From contig OX463836.1 of NCBI GenBank assembly GCA_949825045.1, forward strand, positions 14,546,329 to 14,610,328: a stretch of DNA of 64,000 nt, given 5' to 3'. The stretch comes from Argyresthia goedartella (Eukaryota; Arthropoda; Insecta; Lepidoptera; Argyresthiidae). The notes beneath the pieces are model-generated. The model saw only the letters and a program-made list of their open reading frames with translations, ran no database searches and was not told the origin of the DNA. A program made the translations under genes and the position numbers. Positions 20,846-33,335 of the stretch are shown here, piece by piece. The number at the start of each line of letters is the position of its first letter. Positions within the stretch are counted from its first letter, which is position 1.

Positions 20846-22144
20846 TTAACTGAGAAATCTGTGGTTTCGGATGACACGTTAAGAGGTCCCGGTAGTAAGC
20901 CACACTGAGCCAGCGTGGTGGAGTATGGCTTAATATTACTCGTATCCGGGTAAAAGCCCATGCCCCTCGGTGGGGACATTAATGGGCTATATTTATTATT
21001 TAACATCCAAATTTCAAAAGTCCTGACCAAAGAGATATTATGCAAAGAGTTTCGTTAATCAGAGGTCTTACCTAAAACGGAAGCAAGTGAACTGTTGATG
21101 GCCTTTTTTCGTGGGTAAAATAACCGATCAATACAACACCTGACAGTCACTTTTAAGGGTGGCCATTGGGCCCACCTTCGCTAGCACGTGTAAGACGAAG
21201 GTATTATTAATTTTACTATCTTTGTAGATCATTAATGTTTCTGATTATTAGTTTCGGCAGGTGCATATCCATGTTTTAATGAATGTATAGGTATTTAGGG
21301 TTTCGAATATCAACTGGTTAACCTTGGTATTTAGTTTCCTTTTCTAACAAATTACTATTATGATGAGCGATTTCGTAATTTATCTACTTACAGCAAGGCT
21401 TACTTTAGAACATTTAATTCTAACTATCTAATCATTTCATTTCATTTTAATAACGCATGAAAAGGGAAAATCCACACCACATTTAATAATGAATTATTAA
21501 TTTCCATTTGCTTTCCTACATAAGGAAAAGTGATACTCAGTTACGAAAACTAATAATTAAGTAAATTATATAATCCCTCATTATACTCCACCATGGAGGT
21601 TGCATAGCTTGTAGGCACAATGCACCGGAACGTCTTGGCCTGTTGATTCGCACAAAAAAAAAAACAATATGTTTTTCCACACGTTTTCCCAAGATTCGTG
21701 AGAAATGGGCATTGTTCTGGCAACACTTGGCGGCTGAATGGCTAATTGTCTTTGCCTAAAAACATTTAGAGACAGTGATGTTTATAGACAGTTCACTATT
21801 TTTACCTTCGTTTGTATTAGTTTGTATATCGCTACTGTTTGTACTATTTCCACAGTAACGACACCATCACACTTACCTCTGTCCCTTTCTTAGGAGTGTC
21901 GTGTGGTGAGTATGACGTTACTGTGGAAATTATTGCAAATCAATCATAATTTTAATAAAATAAATAAATAATAAAAAATCAAATCTATTTAGAACCGCGC
22001 CAACATTGGGTTAAATCAAAGTAAAAGTTTACTTGACTAAAATATGTCAAAACTAACTGTATGATAGGAGATCCCAATTAATTTGTTTTTGAATTGTATT
22101 ACTGTGATTCTAGACTACGATCTACCCAAGCTTTAATAGTTGAC
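20846..22144. other. Unassigned DNA with short inverted repeats
   Basis: An inverted pair TTCCACAGTAACG / CGTTACTGTGGAA at about 21849 and 21922 encloses roughly 60 bp that also pair partly (GACACCATCACACTTACC / GGTGAGTATGACG-like), a possible small foldback. No coding region is supportable. Confidence 0.35.
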
Positions 22145-22310
22145 ATTAATATAAATTAATGAAGCAAATTGAGTTTGATCTACATATTAATCTTTTGAAA
22201 ATTACTACGATCTGAACAATCTTTAATACTTGAAATTAATATAAATTAATGAAGCAAATTGAGTTAGATTTATATATTAAAACTATCACCTCACGTAATT
22301 AATGGACGCT
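22145..22310. repeat. Direct duplication, about 90-bp spacing, plus solitary MITE end
   Basis: ATTAATATAAATTAATGAAG with GCAAATTGAGTTTGAT occurs at 22145 and, as GCAAATTGAGTTAGAT, at 22235. Next to the second copy, CCTCACGTAATTAATGGACG (22288) is one end of the short MITE found whole at 12371-12507. Confidence 0.7.
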
Positions 22311-22992
22311 CCCTTAGTGCCCTGCCACCCCATATGGGAAACGGCGTAGCGCTTTAAAAAAAGAAAAACAAATCGCCGTGTCTTTATAGTAATTACTTCA
22401 AAATGGCGCTTGCCTGTCTTTTTAATTTGAAAAGCTTAGTTTTAAAATTTTAATTAGAGATGCCCGCAAGACGCTTCGGTAAAGTGCAAAGGAATTTCAG
22501 TGAACAGCTTAAAGATCTTATAGTACACTTAAAGCGAATATCTATGTAGTATAAGATAATAATTGTAAAACACTATCAAGGAGGGAGGTAGTTCTAATAG
22601 ATTGCACCTAAGTGCTGTCCATGTACTGCTGTTTAAGACGGATAGTAGCTGGGTGACCGGGTGTAAACATAAACGGTTTTACTGCAAATAATATTAAACA
22701 TAGTCTATCTATCTATCCGTTTCTATCTATAAACATACGTCAAGTATGTATATGTCATAAACAGAATAAAAAATGTAGTTCGTAATGTATTTATTATAAC
22801 CACAGAAAAAAGTCATTCACCGCGTTATCAAAAAAAAAATATAGTAACCTCAAAAAAGACGTCAGATCCCATTTTTGTTTTTAAAGAAGTGTTGAACTGG
22901 AGATTTTTTTTTGCAGTAAGACAGACGTAGCCTAAGATAGGGAATTGTGGTTGCAACATGGGTACGCCTTTACCCAGCAGTGGAACAATGGC

Positions 22993-23610
22993 TACAAACA
23001 AAGGTCAAGTGCGGGTCGGACTCACACACGAAGGGATCCGTACCATCGTACAAAGCTGAAGCACTAAAAATAATAAAACAAAAAACAAAATGAGAATAAC
23101 ATTATGTCCGAATGTGGATTCGAACCCAGAAGCCTAAGATTGCGACACCGATATCAGACCAATTACGCCACCACAACCATGTGATAAGCTGCGAAATCTA
23201 CGGGAGTTTCTACGCCCTTCTTCTCCCACAGTGGTCCAATGTAGAGAAGAGGCAAAAAATGACGTTTGCTAAGCATATGTAAATATCTACAGTAATAAAG
23301 TACTTTGACTTTGACTACGATCATATTTGAATCATGTTGTGGTTTGTTACATCGTGGGTGGTCTCAAAACACGTCTTTCGTATGGGGACCTACTTTCATT
23401 TACAAAATCTCGTGTAGTTCGTTATTTGTTGCTGTAGCGGCAACATTAATACACATTCTGTGAAAATTTTAACTCTCTACCTGTTACGGTTCATGAGATA
23501 CAGCCCGCTGATGGACGGACGGACACACGGACGCACGGACAGCGAACGCTTAGTAGGTCACTATTCACCTTCGGGTACGGAGCCTTAGAGAAAACCCAAA
23601 GACATTATTC
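22993..23610 (-). repeat. Lepidopteran-type dispersed repeat split by a SINE
   Basis: Left part: AAGGTCAAGTGCGGGTCGGA and CACGAAGGGATCCGTACC. Right part from about 23360: GTTGCTGTAGCGGCAACAT, TGTGAAAATTTTAAC, CATGAGATACAGCCCGCTG and GGACGGACGGACACACGGAC, ending GGGTACGGAGCCTTAGAG. The two parts match the order of 9301-9760 and are separated by a SINE-like insertion at 23100-23300. Confidence 0.65.
23100..23300 (-). mobile_element. tRNA-headed SINE of a third type
   Basis: On the minus strand a tRNA-like head shows GTGGTGGCGTAATTGGTCTG (A box) and CTGGGTTCGAATCCAC (B box), different from families 1 and 2. It is followed (plus-strand left side) by AT-rich sequence. It interrupts the dispersed repeat 22993-23610. 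A true tRNA gene is unlikely because the 5' and 3' acceptor strands do not pair. Confidence 0.55.
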
Positions 23611-24084
23611 GTTAAAATTTGCTACCGCAATCACTTATTGTTACAAGCGCAGCGAAAATACCGGTCCATAGTGATTAAATTACCGATCAGATGTTGCAGA
23701 TGCGTGAAGAAAAAATAAGGCAGCGTCACGCCTTTTCCTATACGGACGGCAGAGGCACAGCTGATGAAAACTCGGATAACGAGATGAGACTATAGCTATA
23801 GATTTTTCGTAAACATCGAATTTCAACGACATTTTTAGAGCCATTTTCGAAATCCTCATATTTGCAGCAATGTGCTAGCCTGGAGAAAGACGTGAAGATG
23901 AAGATACGACAAATGTGAAGGCACCTTAAACTAAGCCGTACTTTAAATATATACCTTAGTAACAAGATAAAGCTCAGTTCGCTCGTTTCATCAGAGTGGT
24001 GAAGCTGGAATGCTTTGAGGTTTCAGAATTCTTATCTCTGTCCAGTTTATTTATCATAAATCCTTTAACCTGGAATTCCTGAGT

Positions 24085-24306
24085 AATTGGATTGCAGTTA
24101 GCCTCTTGTCATGCAGGACTGTGGTGTTGAGGCGGATGCTGTGCTTCTCAAGCAACAGGGGCCGGGTTCGAATCCCGGCTGGGGACAAAAAAAAGCACCC
24201 AGGTCTTGGATGTTTACATGTTTGTGGCTTCGCTGTTTCTGGTTCCACGACACAGGGTATCCTAGTGTGGGGCCAGAAGCAAACATATGTTGCTGCATAT
24301 AAATGC
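24085..24306 (+). mobile_element. tRNA-derived SINE, family 1, variant head
   Basis: B box GGTTCGAATCCC, A-rich stretch, and family-1 body (CAGGTCTTGGATGTTTACAT, CACGACACAGGGTATCC, GGGCCAGAAGCAAACATATG). The head (GTTGAGGCGGATGCTGTGC) differs from the GACCTCTGTGG type. Confidence 0.75.
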
Positions 24307-26195
24307 CATGTTTGTTTGCGTACAAGGGCGGAATATTATATATAATATGACATAAAATAATTTCCGTAGAAACGTTGACGGGCTTAAACTCATTTTGCGG
24401 TGGCTTAATAATTTCCCGGTTTTCTTTGAAAACCTTTGACGGAACAGAGCTTTTCGAAAGTTTTATATTGGTTGCTTTTTCACCACGGTATTATCGCAAT
24501 TAGCGGCATTCATTCATATTTCGCTTTTCGCATTTAAACCTCCAATTAATTATGTATGTAAAAAAGATTTTTGGTTAAATGCACTTATGTATAAAAAGCA
24601 TTTATTTTTATGTCGCAACTCGCTTCCACAGAAAAACATCGGCATGTTTCTATCAAATACACGTTTAATGCGTAACACACAGTCACTTTTATACAATGTA
24701 TCTATTGAGATGAATTGTAGAAAAGTCCACGTGTCCGGTGCGTGTAGTTATTATTTATTATATTTATACTCGTCGATTTGGCTTAGCTAATAAGGGCCTA
24801 GTAGCCCTATTATATTTTTCACTTCTCATGCTCGAAAAGTCCTTCTTTGCGCTGGATGTAGGCTGCATAAAATCGCATTTTAGGCACTAGTGCATAAAGT
24901 GTTGTCGTCATCTAGAACACAGATTAATAATCTAGACTAAGACAATTAAGCCATGCAGCAGTCACCTGACTGCATTAAATAAATTTGTTATTTTGATACA
25001 CGTACTTTAATTTATTTTCATTCTATGTCACATAGTAAAAAAAGTCGTCAAGTGAAGAGGAAATAATGCTTACGCCTAACACACTAATGGAAACAAAAGA
25101 AAAAGGAGTTTTGAACAGAGATTGCCGCCTAAATCCAAGCAAATTTATCTTAAAAAGTATGAAAATTTCATGCTCTGGAGAAGCGGCAAACAAGGCAATA
25201 CATTCTTAGAAGGTATTTTTTACATTATCACTGTTTTATTTCCTCGCAATCGAAGTGAAAAGCAGTATTTATAACTCGGTCATAAACCCCATTTTACCCT
25301 CGACTTAACTCGTGTGGATACCCCTTCCTGCGGCTCGGGAGGATATCAACGTCTCGGGTGAAATGGCGTGTTTTATGCCCTTGTTGTACAATCTACTATT
25401 CTGATATAGCAATCGCAATACCATTTAAATTCATAATCGACCAATCACATCGCTAGAAAAGACAGCTCATGTAAAATAATCGTGTTTGATCAGTCTTTTA
25501 AATTTTACCGGAATTATTTTCAGAAGTACTTAAAACTTATTCTCATATAAAACTCATTGGAATTCATTTCAGAAGTTCGAAATTTAAAACTTCTTAGCCG
25601 TGTTCTGAGGTCCTACAAACCGAGACCAGCCAAAATAGACTTTAAAGTCTTAGTCATAAGTGATTTTGGACGATTATTGGTTAAGTTCGTTACAAGGGGG
25701 AAAGATAGATGGTTGCAGAGTTTAAAAACTAATTAGTGTAGCCGTCTTTTCCGGGATAAATATTAGGGTTGGTTCAAATAAAAAAACTAAACAAATATGT
25801 TAAAAATGGAATCAGTTGAACGAAACTTTTCATAAATTTTATATTGCAGTTATTTAGCCATAATTACGATGTCATTCTGTAGTCTATCGTTTTTTTATGT
25901 TTAATAGCTTGTACCGGGTGAGGCCTTTGCCCAGCAGTGAGGCACCGTATAGGCTAACAAAAAAAAAATACTACTTCCTTAACTTGGTGTTAAGAAACTC
26001 CAGCACCATTAAGTGTATTAATATGTTGCGATAGGTATATCTGACGCCAAGTTTATTGCCGATGGGTGCCGTCCGGAGGAACAAGAGAGATGCATACATC
26101 GGCGAGAGAGAGAAGGTGGCCTCGCTCAGGCGCCAAGAAACTTTTCGATGACTGTACGTACCTACGTATTAAAAAAACACTAAACAAAAATAACG
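24307..26195. other. Unassigned DNA
   Basis: I find no supportable gene. The phrase GAGGCCTTTGCCCAGCAGTG at 25920 (and CCTTTACCCAGCAGTGGAAC at 22968) is, to my knowledge, a frequent Lepidopteran LINE 3'-end remnant; only about 40 bp is left here. Confidence 0.35.
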
Positions 26196-26199
26196 CATA

Positions 26200-26365
26200 C
26201 GAGTGAAGTGAGCGAAGCGACACCCCAGAAAATCGTTTGGTACCATTTATGACGAAACAATTACACTTACAGGTCTGAGCTTTGACATACCTGGTGAATT
26301 GATTTCATGTTTATGTATATCGACAATAATCGAAATCATATTTTCTAAATAAACACACTTCTGCT
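26200..26365 (+). repeat. Dispersed repeat, copy 1 (also 48580-48750)
   Basis: The order GAAGCGACACC..AAATCGTTTGGTACCATTTA, ACAATTACACTTACAGGTCT, GAGCTTTGACAT and ATATTTTCTAAATAAAC is repeated at 48580-48750 with about a quarter of the bases changed. Origin not recognised. Confidence 0.5.
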
Positions 26366-26820
26366 AATGCCGTCTGTTGAACGTATCATTGTCCCAGCTG
26401 GAAGCAAGGAAACTGAAGTAGGTGTGAATGTTTTCTTTGTATTAATAGCTGGATTTTTCCTTATATTTTGTAAATTGTGATAAATAATAAGTGGGATTTA
26501 ATGTGTAACAAGATTTGTTTTTGTAATAAAATAATTAATAATATTTTTTACTTACTGAGTATAAAATCTCTCGAGCTAGTAATAAATTCAATATTGACCC
26601 AACCCTACCAAAAAGAGTTCACAAAGTTATAATTATAATAAGGTACACAACCCTGTAACGTGATCCCAGTGAATGATGGATGAACTAATGCATTTAAGAA
26701 AAAATAAATTCAACGGAAAAATGTCTCCGATTTTTACAGGGGCAGAGCTAATTTATCATATTTTTGATAAGCCTTGGCACTGGTTACTTTAATATATTAG
26801 TGAAATATTGATAAATGTAA

Positions 26821-27021
26821 CATATAGGCACATACATATAGGCACATACACTGCTTCTGGCCCCACACTAGGATACCCTGTGTCGTGGCAACCAGAAACT
26901 GCGACGTCACACACATATAAACATCCAAGACCTGGTTTTTTTTTCTTTACCCCCAGCCGGGGATCGAACCCGGGACCTCTCGCATGGTAGGCAGAGCTAC
27001 AACCGCTGCACCACAGAGGTC
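26821..27021 (-). mobile_element. tRNA-derived SINE, family 1
   Basis: Minus-strand head GACCTCTGTGGTGCAGCGGT, B box GGTTCGATCCC, A-rich run, body, and GGGCCAGAAGCAGTGTATG. It is a close relative of 15151-15350. The short motif CATATAGGCACATA is doubled at the tail. Confidence 0.8.
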
Positions 27022-27201
27022 GTCGAAGCAAAACATGCAACAAAAATATGCAAACCAAAAAGGGAAAGTTATAGGTAAAAGAGAAAAAAGATTTTAAGTT
27101 ATCAAGTGGGTGGGTGGTCAAAAGTAGCTTGAAATGGGTAGGTATAATATATAATTCAACAAGTTAAAAACTTAAAAAAGAACCGACTACAAGTCTTTAT
27201 T

Positions 27202-27396
27202 GACAGCCTCTGTGGCTCTGCCTACAACCGCCGACGACCATGCGAGAGGTCCCGGGTTCGATCCCCGGCTGGGGGTGGAGAAAAAAAAACCCCAGGTCTT
27301 GGATGTTTATATGTCGTCGCTGTTTCTGGGTCCCATGACACAGGTTATCCCAGTGTGAGGCCAGAAGCAATGTTCGTGCTTGTATGTAAATGTTTA
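27202..27396 (+). mobile_element. tRNA-derived SINE, family 1, rearranged A-box
   Basis: The B box and body are well kept (CCCGGGTTCGATCCCCGGCT, CAGGTCTTGGATGTTTATAT, GGCCAGAAGCAATGTTCG), but the head has an inserted or shuffled segment (CTCTGCCTACAACCGCCGAC), which should spoil the A box. It is inserted in a repeat whose flanks share AAGTTAAAAACTTAAAAAA at 27160 and 27557. Confidence 0.75.
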
Positions 27397-28019
27397 TATT
27401 ATCCTTCCTACCCGGTCGGTATGCGAATGTCGTCTAACATCTTCCGTATAGTAATGAAACTGTCTAATTAATACAATACGAATATACGGCACATAAGTGA
27501 AAAAATACCAGATTGCCTCTCATTTCCTGATAAAGAACTTAAACACCACTAATAAAGTTAAAAACTTAAAAAAAAAGAAGGGAAGAAAAAAGGTCGCGAT
27601 GCCAATGTCGTCAAAATACGCGAAAACAAGTAGTAGTACTACGAAATATGTCTGTCTGGCAGACAAGTCCACACATACGGTACTTTTGAGCAGAAATCAT
27701 CTTATGACAATGACCTTAAACACAATTGATAACTCACAGTAAAGCAATAATACGCAATTTCGTTAACCTGGATGATATTTTTGAAATCGGTTCATAAATA
27801 GTTTTGAGGTATAATTTAAAAAAAGAAACTAATTGACAACCCTCTCCTATTTTGAGGTCGGTTACAAAGGCGACGCCATTTTTCTTCGAACTTGGCTTTT
27901 GGCTTGGCCCTAGATTACGACTTTCCTCGACACTAACAGAGGTTAGTGATTTCCCGGAATACAACAAAAACCAAAGCGTCACAGGTTTGCTCATACGGGG
28001 TCGCACAGGCGCAACTGAA

Positions 28020-28110
28020 TTGATTTTCCGGTACTATCTCGGGAATTAATTTTCCGGTTCTATTTCGGGAATTTATTTTGCGGTACTATTTCAGGAAATA
28101 TTTTTTTGTC
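28020..28110. repeat. Short tandem repeat, about 32-bp unit, 3 copies
   Basis: Units of the type ATTTTCCGGTACTATCTCGG recur at about 28021, 28051 and 28077, ending GGGAATTAATTT or GGGAATTTATTT. Confidence 0.7.
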
Positions 28111-28797
28111 TATTATTTTAGGGCTGGCAAAGAAATTCTACAAATAATGTCTTCTTTCCTCGGGAATCAAGACTTTATTTATAACTTTACCTTTGCTGGT
28201 TTATTATTAGCCACGTCTTCAACAGGTTTCCCCAGTCGGGTGGGTGGGGGAGGTCGCCGTGACGAGGGGTCGTCGGTTTGATGACGCGGGGTGTTACGTT
28301 ACTAATTAATGTACATTAATGTACAAATTGTTTGCCTACTTGGATATTAGCTTGGGGTTTGTCGTGACAGATCTCAAGACATTATATTGAGGGCTCTTGT
28401 TACCTTACCACACTCATCGGCAGAATCAGAGGAACGTCTGCCAACGAAATTGATTACGTGACTCACCAAATTGCAAATCGCATAGCTTTTGTGATAACTT
28501 TGTCTGGGGCAGATGGGTAGATAGATGCCATGGCAGATAGCTTGATGCCTATGACGCAAGAAAGAATACAGTACAGTCGTACCCACAAAATGTTACAAAG
28601 AGATATGTAAATCGGACTCATATCTTACTCTACCAAAGGTCGAATATTTAAACCCGATATTTCCTCCTTCTACAAAGCACAGTTGTACGCTGTACAGCGT
28701 AGCAACGACTGTTTTGCTGACACCGACGTCTTACTACTACAAAATAGAATAAAAATAGTCCAACCTCGTGAGCAAACATTAATATGTCGATAGATGC

Positions 28798-28910
28798 GAC
28801 GATGGGCTAGCCCCCTGTCACGCTTAATCGAGCCCTAAATGGCTAAGAGTGGGCTCAACTGTGCCTCTGCCTCCCAGTATGGGAAATGTTGTGACGCTAT
28901 AATTTAATCT
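28798..28910 (+). repeat. Dispersed repeat, GGGCTAGCCCCCTGTCAC type
   Basis: ACGATGGGCTAGCCCCCTGT..TGTGCCTCTGCC..GTATGGGAAATG..GTGACGCTAT. Copies of the same order are at 45424-45530 and 60310-60400; the right half alone (CCGTATGGGAAAAGACATAA) is at 31985-32025, and antisense pieces are at 782 and 23735. Family not named with confidence. Confidence 0.55.
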
Positions 28911-31270
28911 TCTATACTCGAACACAACTATAGACGTTATCGATTTCCATATCCACAGTCCGATGCGCATTCTTTACCGCCGCTTACTGTATAGAAGAAC
29001 CACGTAGAAATGCATTCGGTCAGTTACACAATCAACACTGTCCATAACTCACATAATCAAATACTCTTTGTTACACAAAGAAGGCTTTCCTTCAAAAAAC
29101 AACCGACCTCTTTGATACTCTAATTATGAAATACCTACCGTTGTGCTGTTCTTTAATTAATATAATTAGAACTAATCGACTTTCATTGTCTTGAAATTGG
29201 AGTTTTTAGAGTTCATTTATACGTAAACTAAAAAGTAGGTAGGTTCAGCAAGTTTTGTAAGGATGGACCTGTCTATTGTTGGAAGGTAAATGAGAATGTG
29301 CCTGCATATAAAAAAGTAAAATGTTTTTATCAAGACTAAACCACCAACTGAGTCGTGAAGAAATATTAAATAATATTTATAAATTTATTTTAACTAAGAC
29401 TATATGGAAAACTACTTTTAGAAACTTCTGGCACGTTTAATTTCGCGGGAAAGTTCATAAAGCAGTGGTAACTGGTAACCACAGAACACAACATGGCATA
29501 ACGTAGCCGATATCAAAACCACATCAAATGAAAAAACCACCCGACAACGATTAAAAAATCACGCGTTAGAAGATTTCGAGTTAGGCATTTCAAGATGGCT
29601 ACGCTTTGATGGGTTTTTAGGTGAGTTTGTGTACGATACTTTATCTTTGTCTATGGTTGGGTGAAGTGTTAGGCAACAGAAAAAACTAAACTTAAGCGAT
29701 TTTTCACACCACCTGCTCGAGAATGCCACTTTATAATCATGCAAACCTTACGTAAAGCATGTTATTAGAACCTTTGGTTTTAGCCTGAACTGTTGTACTG
29801 AATTTCAATGTAACCCGCTGGTTAATAATGAGATTTTCGCTTATCATGGCTCTTATTGTTGTATCATTAGACTAATTTCGTGAAATACGCGCGACGCACG
29901 CGCCCGAACACTCCACGGCAAGATAAATGGATTATCGATAAAACAAAAGCCGAGAATGTTGCAAGACTACTATACGAAAGTAAAACTGAAAATATTATAA
30001 AACAATAGAAGATAAAATCCTATTATCTTTCCGCAACTGTTACACAAAAATGAAATAAAAAACTATAGCATTCTCCTAGGGTAAAGTACTTTTTGCACTG
30101 CGCTCGCTTTAATAGTTACACGGATTAGAAGTACGTCAGATGAGCTATAAACATGTAAAAAAATACTTATGCTGCTCAGAATTAAAGTCACGACAAGTTA
30201 AAATGTGATCAAAACTTTAAGCGCCATTTTATTATTTTCATGTCCAACATACTTACTGCTAATATTGTTGGCATACCAGAATGGAGTATTGGCAAATCAT
30301 GGCTCACCCGTGCCTCTGCCATCCGTACGGGAAAAGCCGTGACGTCACCTTGTGTAGGTATTTGAGATATGGACACTGTCTTCGACATCAGGACCTCCCA
30401 AGTCAACACATCATTACGCTGCAAATACGCTTCATATGTTGGTCACTCAACTCAAATGGACCCACCACATCACGACATCGGTTGGAGATCAATGGCCCAA
30501 TGCGTAGACTGCCGCCTGCCGCTCTAACTAAGTGCCGCTTAAATGTAATACTGGCGATGGCGCTGTGCGTTCCTGATAGCATGGTATTGCGTGTGTCGTC
30601 AATTGCGCAATCAGCTACCTATCTATATCTAATACTTAACAAGCTGTGTAGCCCCACACATGGCTATCAAGCCATGTCATGGGAATCCGGAACGGTGAGC
30701 CGAGTTTCGTTAATCTGTGGTGAGCTCACAACAATAGCGTCATGCCTTTTGTCATGCGAGGAGCCAGAGGCACAATAAGCCACGTAAAACAAATTCTAAC
30801 GCGCCAAACTAAGAAAAACTTTTTGAGTGTGTTCAGCTAAATTCCGTTGGCATCAAATCAAAAAATATTAACGGATTACTGAAATATCAGTAAAAATCTT
30901 ACTGAACATGAGAAACATAGCTTACCCCAAAAAAATTCACTACATAACAACAAAAATTTTACGTTTGTGTTGAGGTCAAACTATGTGTAATATTTTTTGT
31001 TGTAACACGGACAATGTCCTTCATTTGTTGTCCTCTACAATGTAGTTTGTTCAAATTCCCATCGGCTATAAGTTAGCTGTCCTGTAAAGCTGTCAAGTGT
31101 CAACAGTTTTAGTCAGTCGATAACTCAGATGTCAGTCGGAACATTAGCAGATATTGATCATAGTATTTTTAGATTTATAACCAGAAAAACCAGCCTCAAG
31201 TCAAACCGTACAAAAACTGTGCACAAGTGAGGTCACAAGGGATGTTATTTAAAAAATAATTAGCCATCTT
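28911..31270. other. Unassigned DNA
   Basis: No gene is supportable. The 165-codon open frame at 30281-30778 overlaps repeat phrases (CTCTGCCATCCGTACGGGAA and GTGCCGCTTAAATGTAA) found elsewhere in non-coding contexts, and shows no domain. Confidence 0.35.
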
Positions 31271-33330
31271 TCTTTATCATAGATATTCAAATCAGTTTGT
31301 TATAATAGGCTATAACATAAAATGAAATAAAAAGTAGTAGGTACGTAGTACGCCCACGCAGGTAGGTATTACAATCCTCGATTGTGTTCCCTATGAAGAT
31401 GTGAAGATATTTCAAGATATCCTTGCGATTTAATTCACCATTTTCCCTTTTTAACACAAAAAATTCAACCTGTCGTACCCTGCCTACCCTACTTGTCTGA
31501 TCAAAAAACCATTTCAAACACGTCCCTAAAGCAAATTCAAGACATTAGTATTTTTTTGGTATCAACTCGTCTAGAGAGGGTTCAGCTTTTCTATTTGGGA
31601 CCTCAGGCAAGTTTGATAGGAAAGGAACCTTAGAATAGGTACGCAGGGCAGGATTTACGACTGCCAAATATAAATCACGGGGGATTTCCATTCTTAGGAG
31701 CTTAGACTTTCTCGGATCGCGCCATTTTTGCATTAAAATGATTTGTAGGCTGCACGCCGGCAATATTTCTCTCTTTTGGCTGGTTTGGAAATAGAAAATT
31801 GTAAAATGATTTCACTATCCTTCAGCGAAATGTCAAGACAAAACAGTACACATTAAAATGGGGTTTAATGTCAGTTTAATGTGTTCTTTTTATATTGGTA
31901 TTTCGAAAATTGGGATCCAGGTACACTCCACGTGGATCTACTAAGGAGTCTTTAGGTCTAGGCACCAGGTATGTATTTGTGCCGCTGCCACCCCGTATGG
32001 GAAAAGACATAACGCTATGTTTCTTTGTGCTTGAATAATTATTTCCCGGGATTTCTCGCTCCCGATCGGACCGAAACCCTAACCTAGCAGGTAGGTAGGT
32101 CAAAATTATATTAAACGGAAAAAGACCACGGTACAGAAAGCATTTGTATGTAGGTAGACAGGTAGGTATTTCCTTCTCACAAAATTATTGGCTTACAAAA
32201 TGCAAATAGGCAGGTAGGTAGATTGGTATTTGACCGTGCGACACAGACAGAAGGCACATTCTCCTTCCAGTGGGGTGGGGAATTGCCCAAAGCCCATTTG
32301 CATAAAGGCACAAGAAAATATATTTTCATACCAAGGGAGGATGCGTCATCCACCTACAGAAACGAATTATAATTTCAGTGGATAAAATCAAAGGAATCTC
32401 GATCCTGCGCAAGAGGGGGATTAAAAAAGTAGGTAACATAAAAATTCTATTTTTAAACCACAAAGAAACAACAGGCAAAGACAACATTCGTAAAAGGCTT
32501 CTTGACTCTTTGATTTTTTTTTCTCATGGCCGTGGGTGCGTAATAAAAAAAATGCAGGTAGCGAGGCACCCGCCAAATCCGGCATTTTATATCTTAGGAT
32601 TCATAGCCTGGTAATTCTATCGATAACAACAAAAATAAAAAGATAAAAAAGACGCCAGCATTTTATCTACTCACCTCAATCGGATGATAGCGTTCAGAAA
32701 TCCAATGGAACGTACTGAGTCTTGCACACACTTTTACCTCTCTTCCGAAGCTAAAAAGGCGCACTAAAGTCGTATTTCACGGTTAAAAGGATAAAAATAT
32801 GTTGGAAACAGACCGGTGAAGGCACTATAATCGCCCACGCCACACCTAGGCCACTTTCGAAACCGGTTCTTTTACAACGGTCGTCGCGGAGTAGTTTCGT
32901 ATGTTTCTGTACGGGAGCAGCACAGCCTACAGGCGCCAACGCTCGACACGAACTAAAGAAAAAGTTGAGCGGTGTTGCCAGGACGGGGGAAAACATTTGC
33001 ACTAGATTTTCTGTAAGTTTTTTTGGTATTGACGGACGGATTTAAAATTATAGTTTTAACAATAATCTATATCATCTTGGTACAGTTTTTTTTTGTTGTT
33101 ATCATAGTTACCTACCTAACCAAGCATTTTATTGTACAAAGCCGTTTTATTTTACGGAAGAAGTGTTCATTTTCGGGTTTACTTAGATAGGTGCATGCAA
33201 GATGATTATTCAATAAGTATTATTATTTTTATATGATAAAATATAAAACATTACTTTAAAAATATTTTTGTGTGAAAATATTTGATACAGCTACATAATT
33301 TTAAACGTTGAAAATAAAAATAATATAGAT
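31271..33330. other. Unassigned DNA with scattered AGGT repeats
   Basis: Short AGGTAGGTAGG runs occur at about 32090, 32160 and 32210. The phrase CCACCCCGTATGGGAAAAGA at 31990 belongs to the 28798-type repeat. No gene is seen. Confidence 0.35.
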
Positions 33331-33335
33331 TGTAT

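Noticed and set aside
30281..30778. 165-codon frame
   Set aside because: It overlaps dispersed-repeat phrases, has no domain and no repeated or spliced context.
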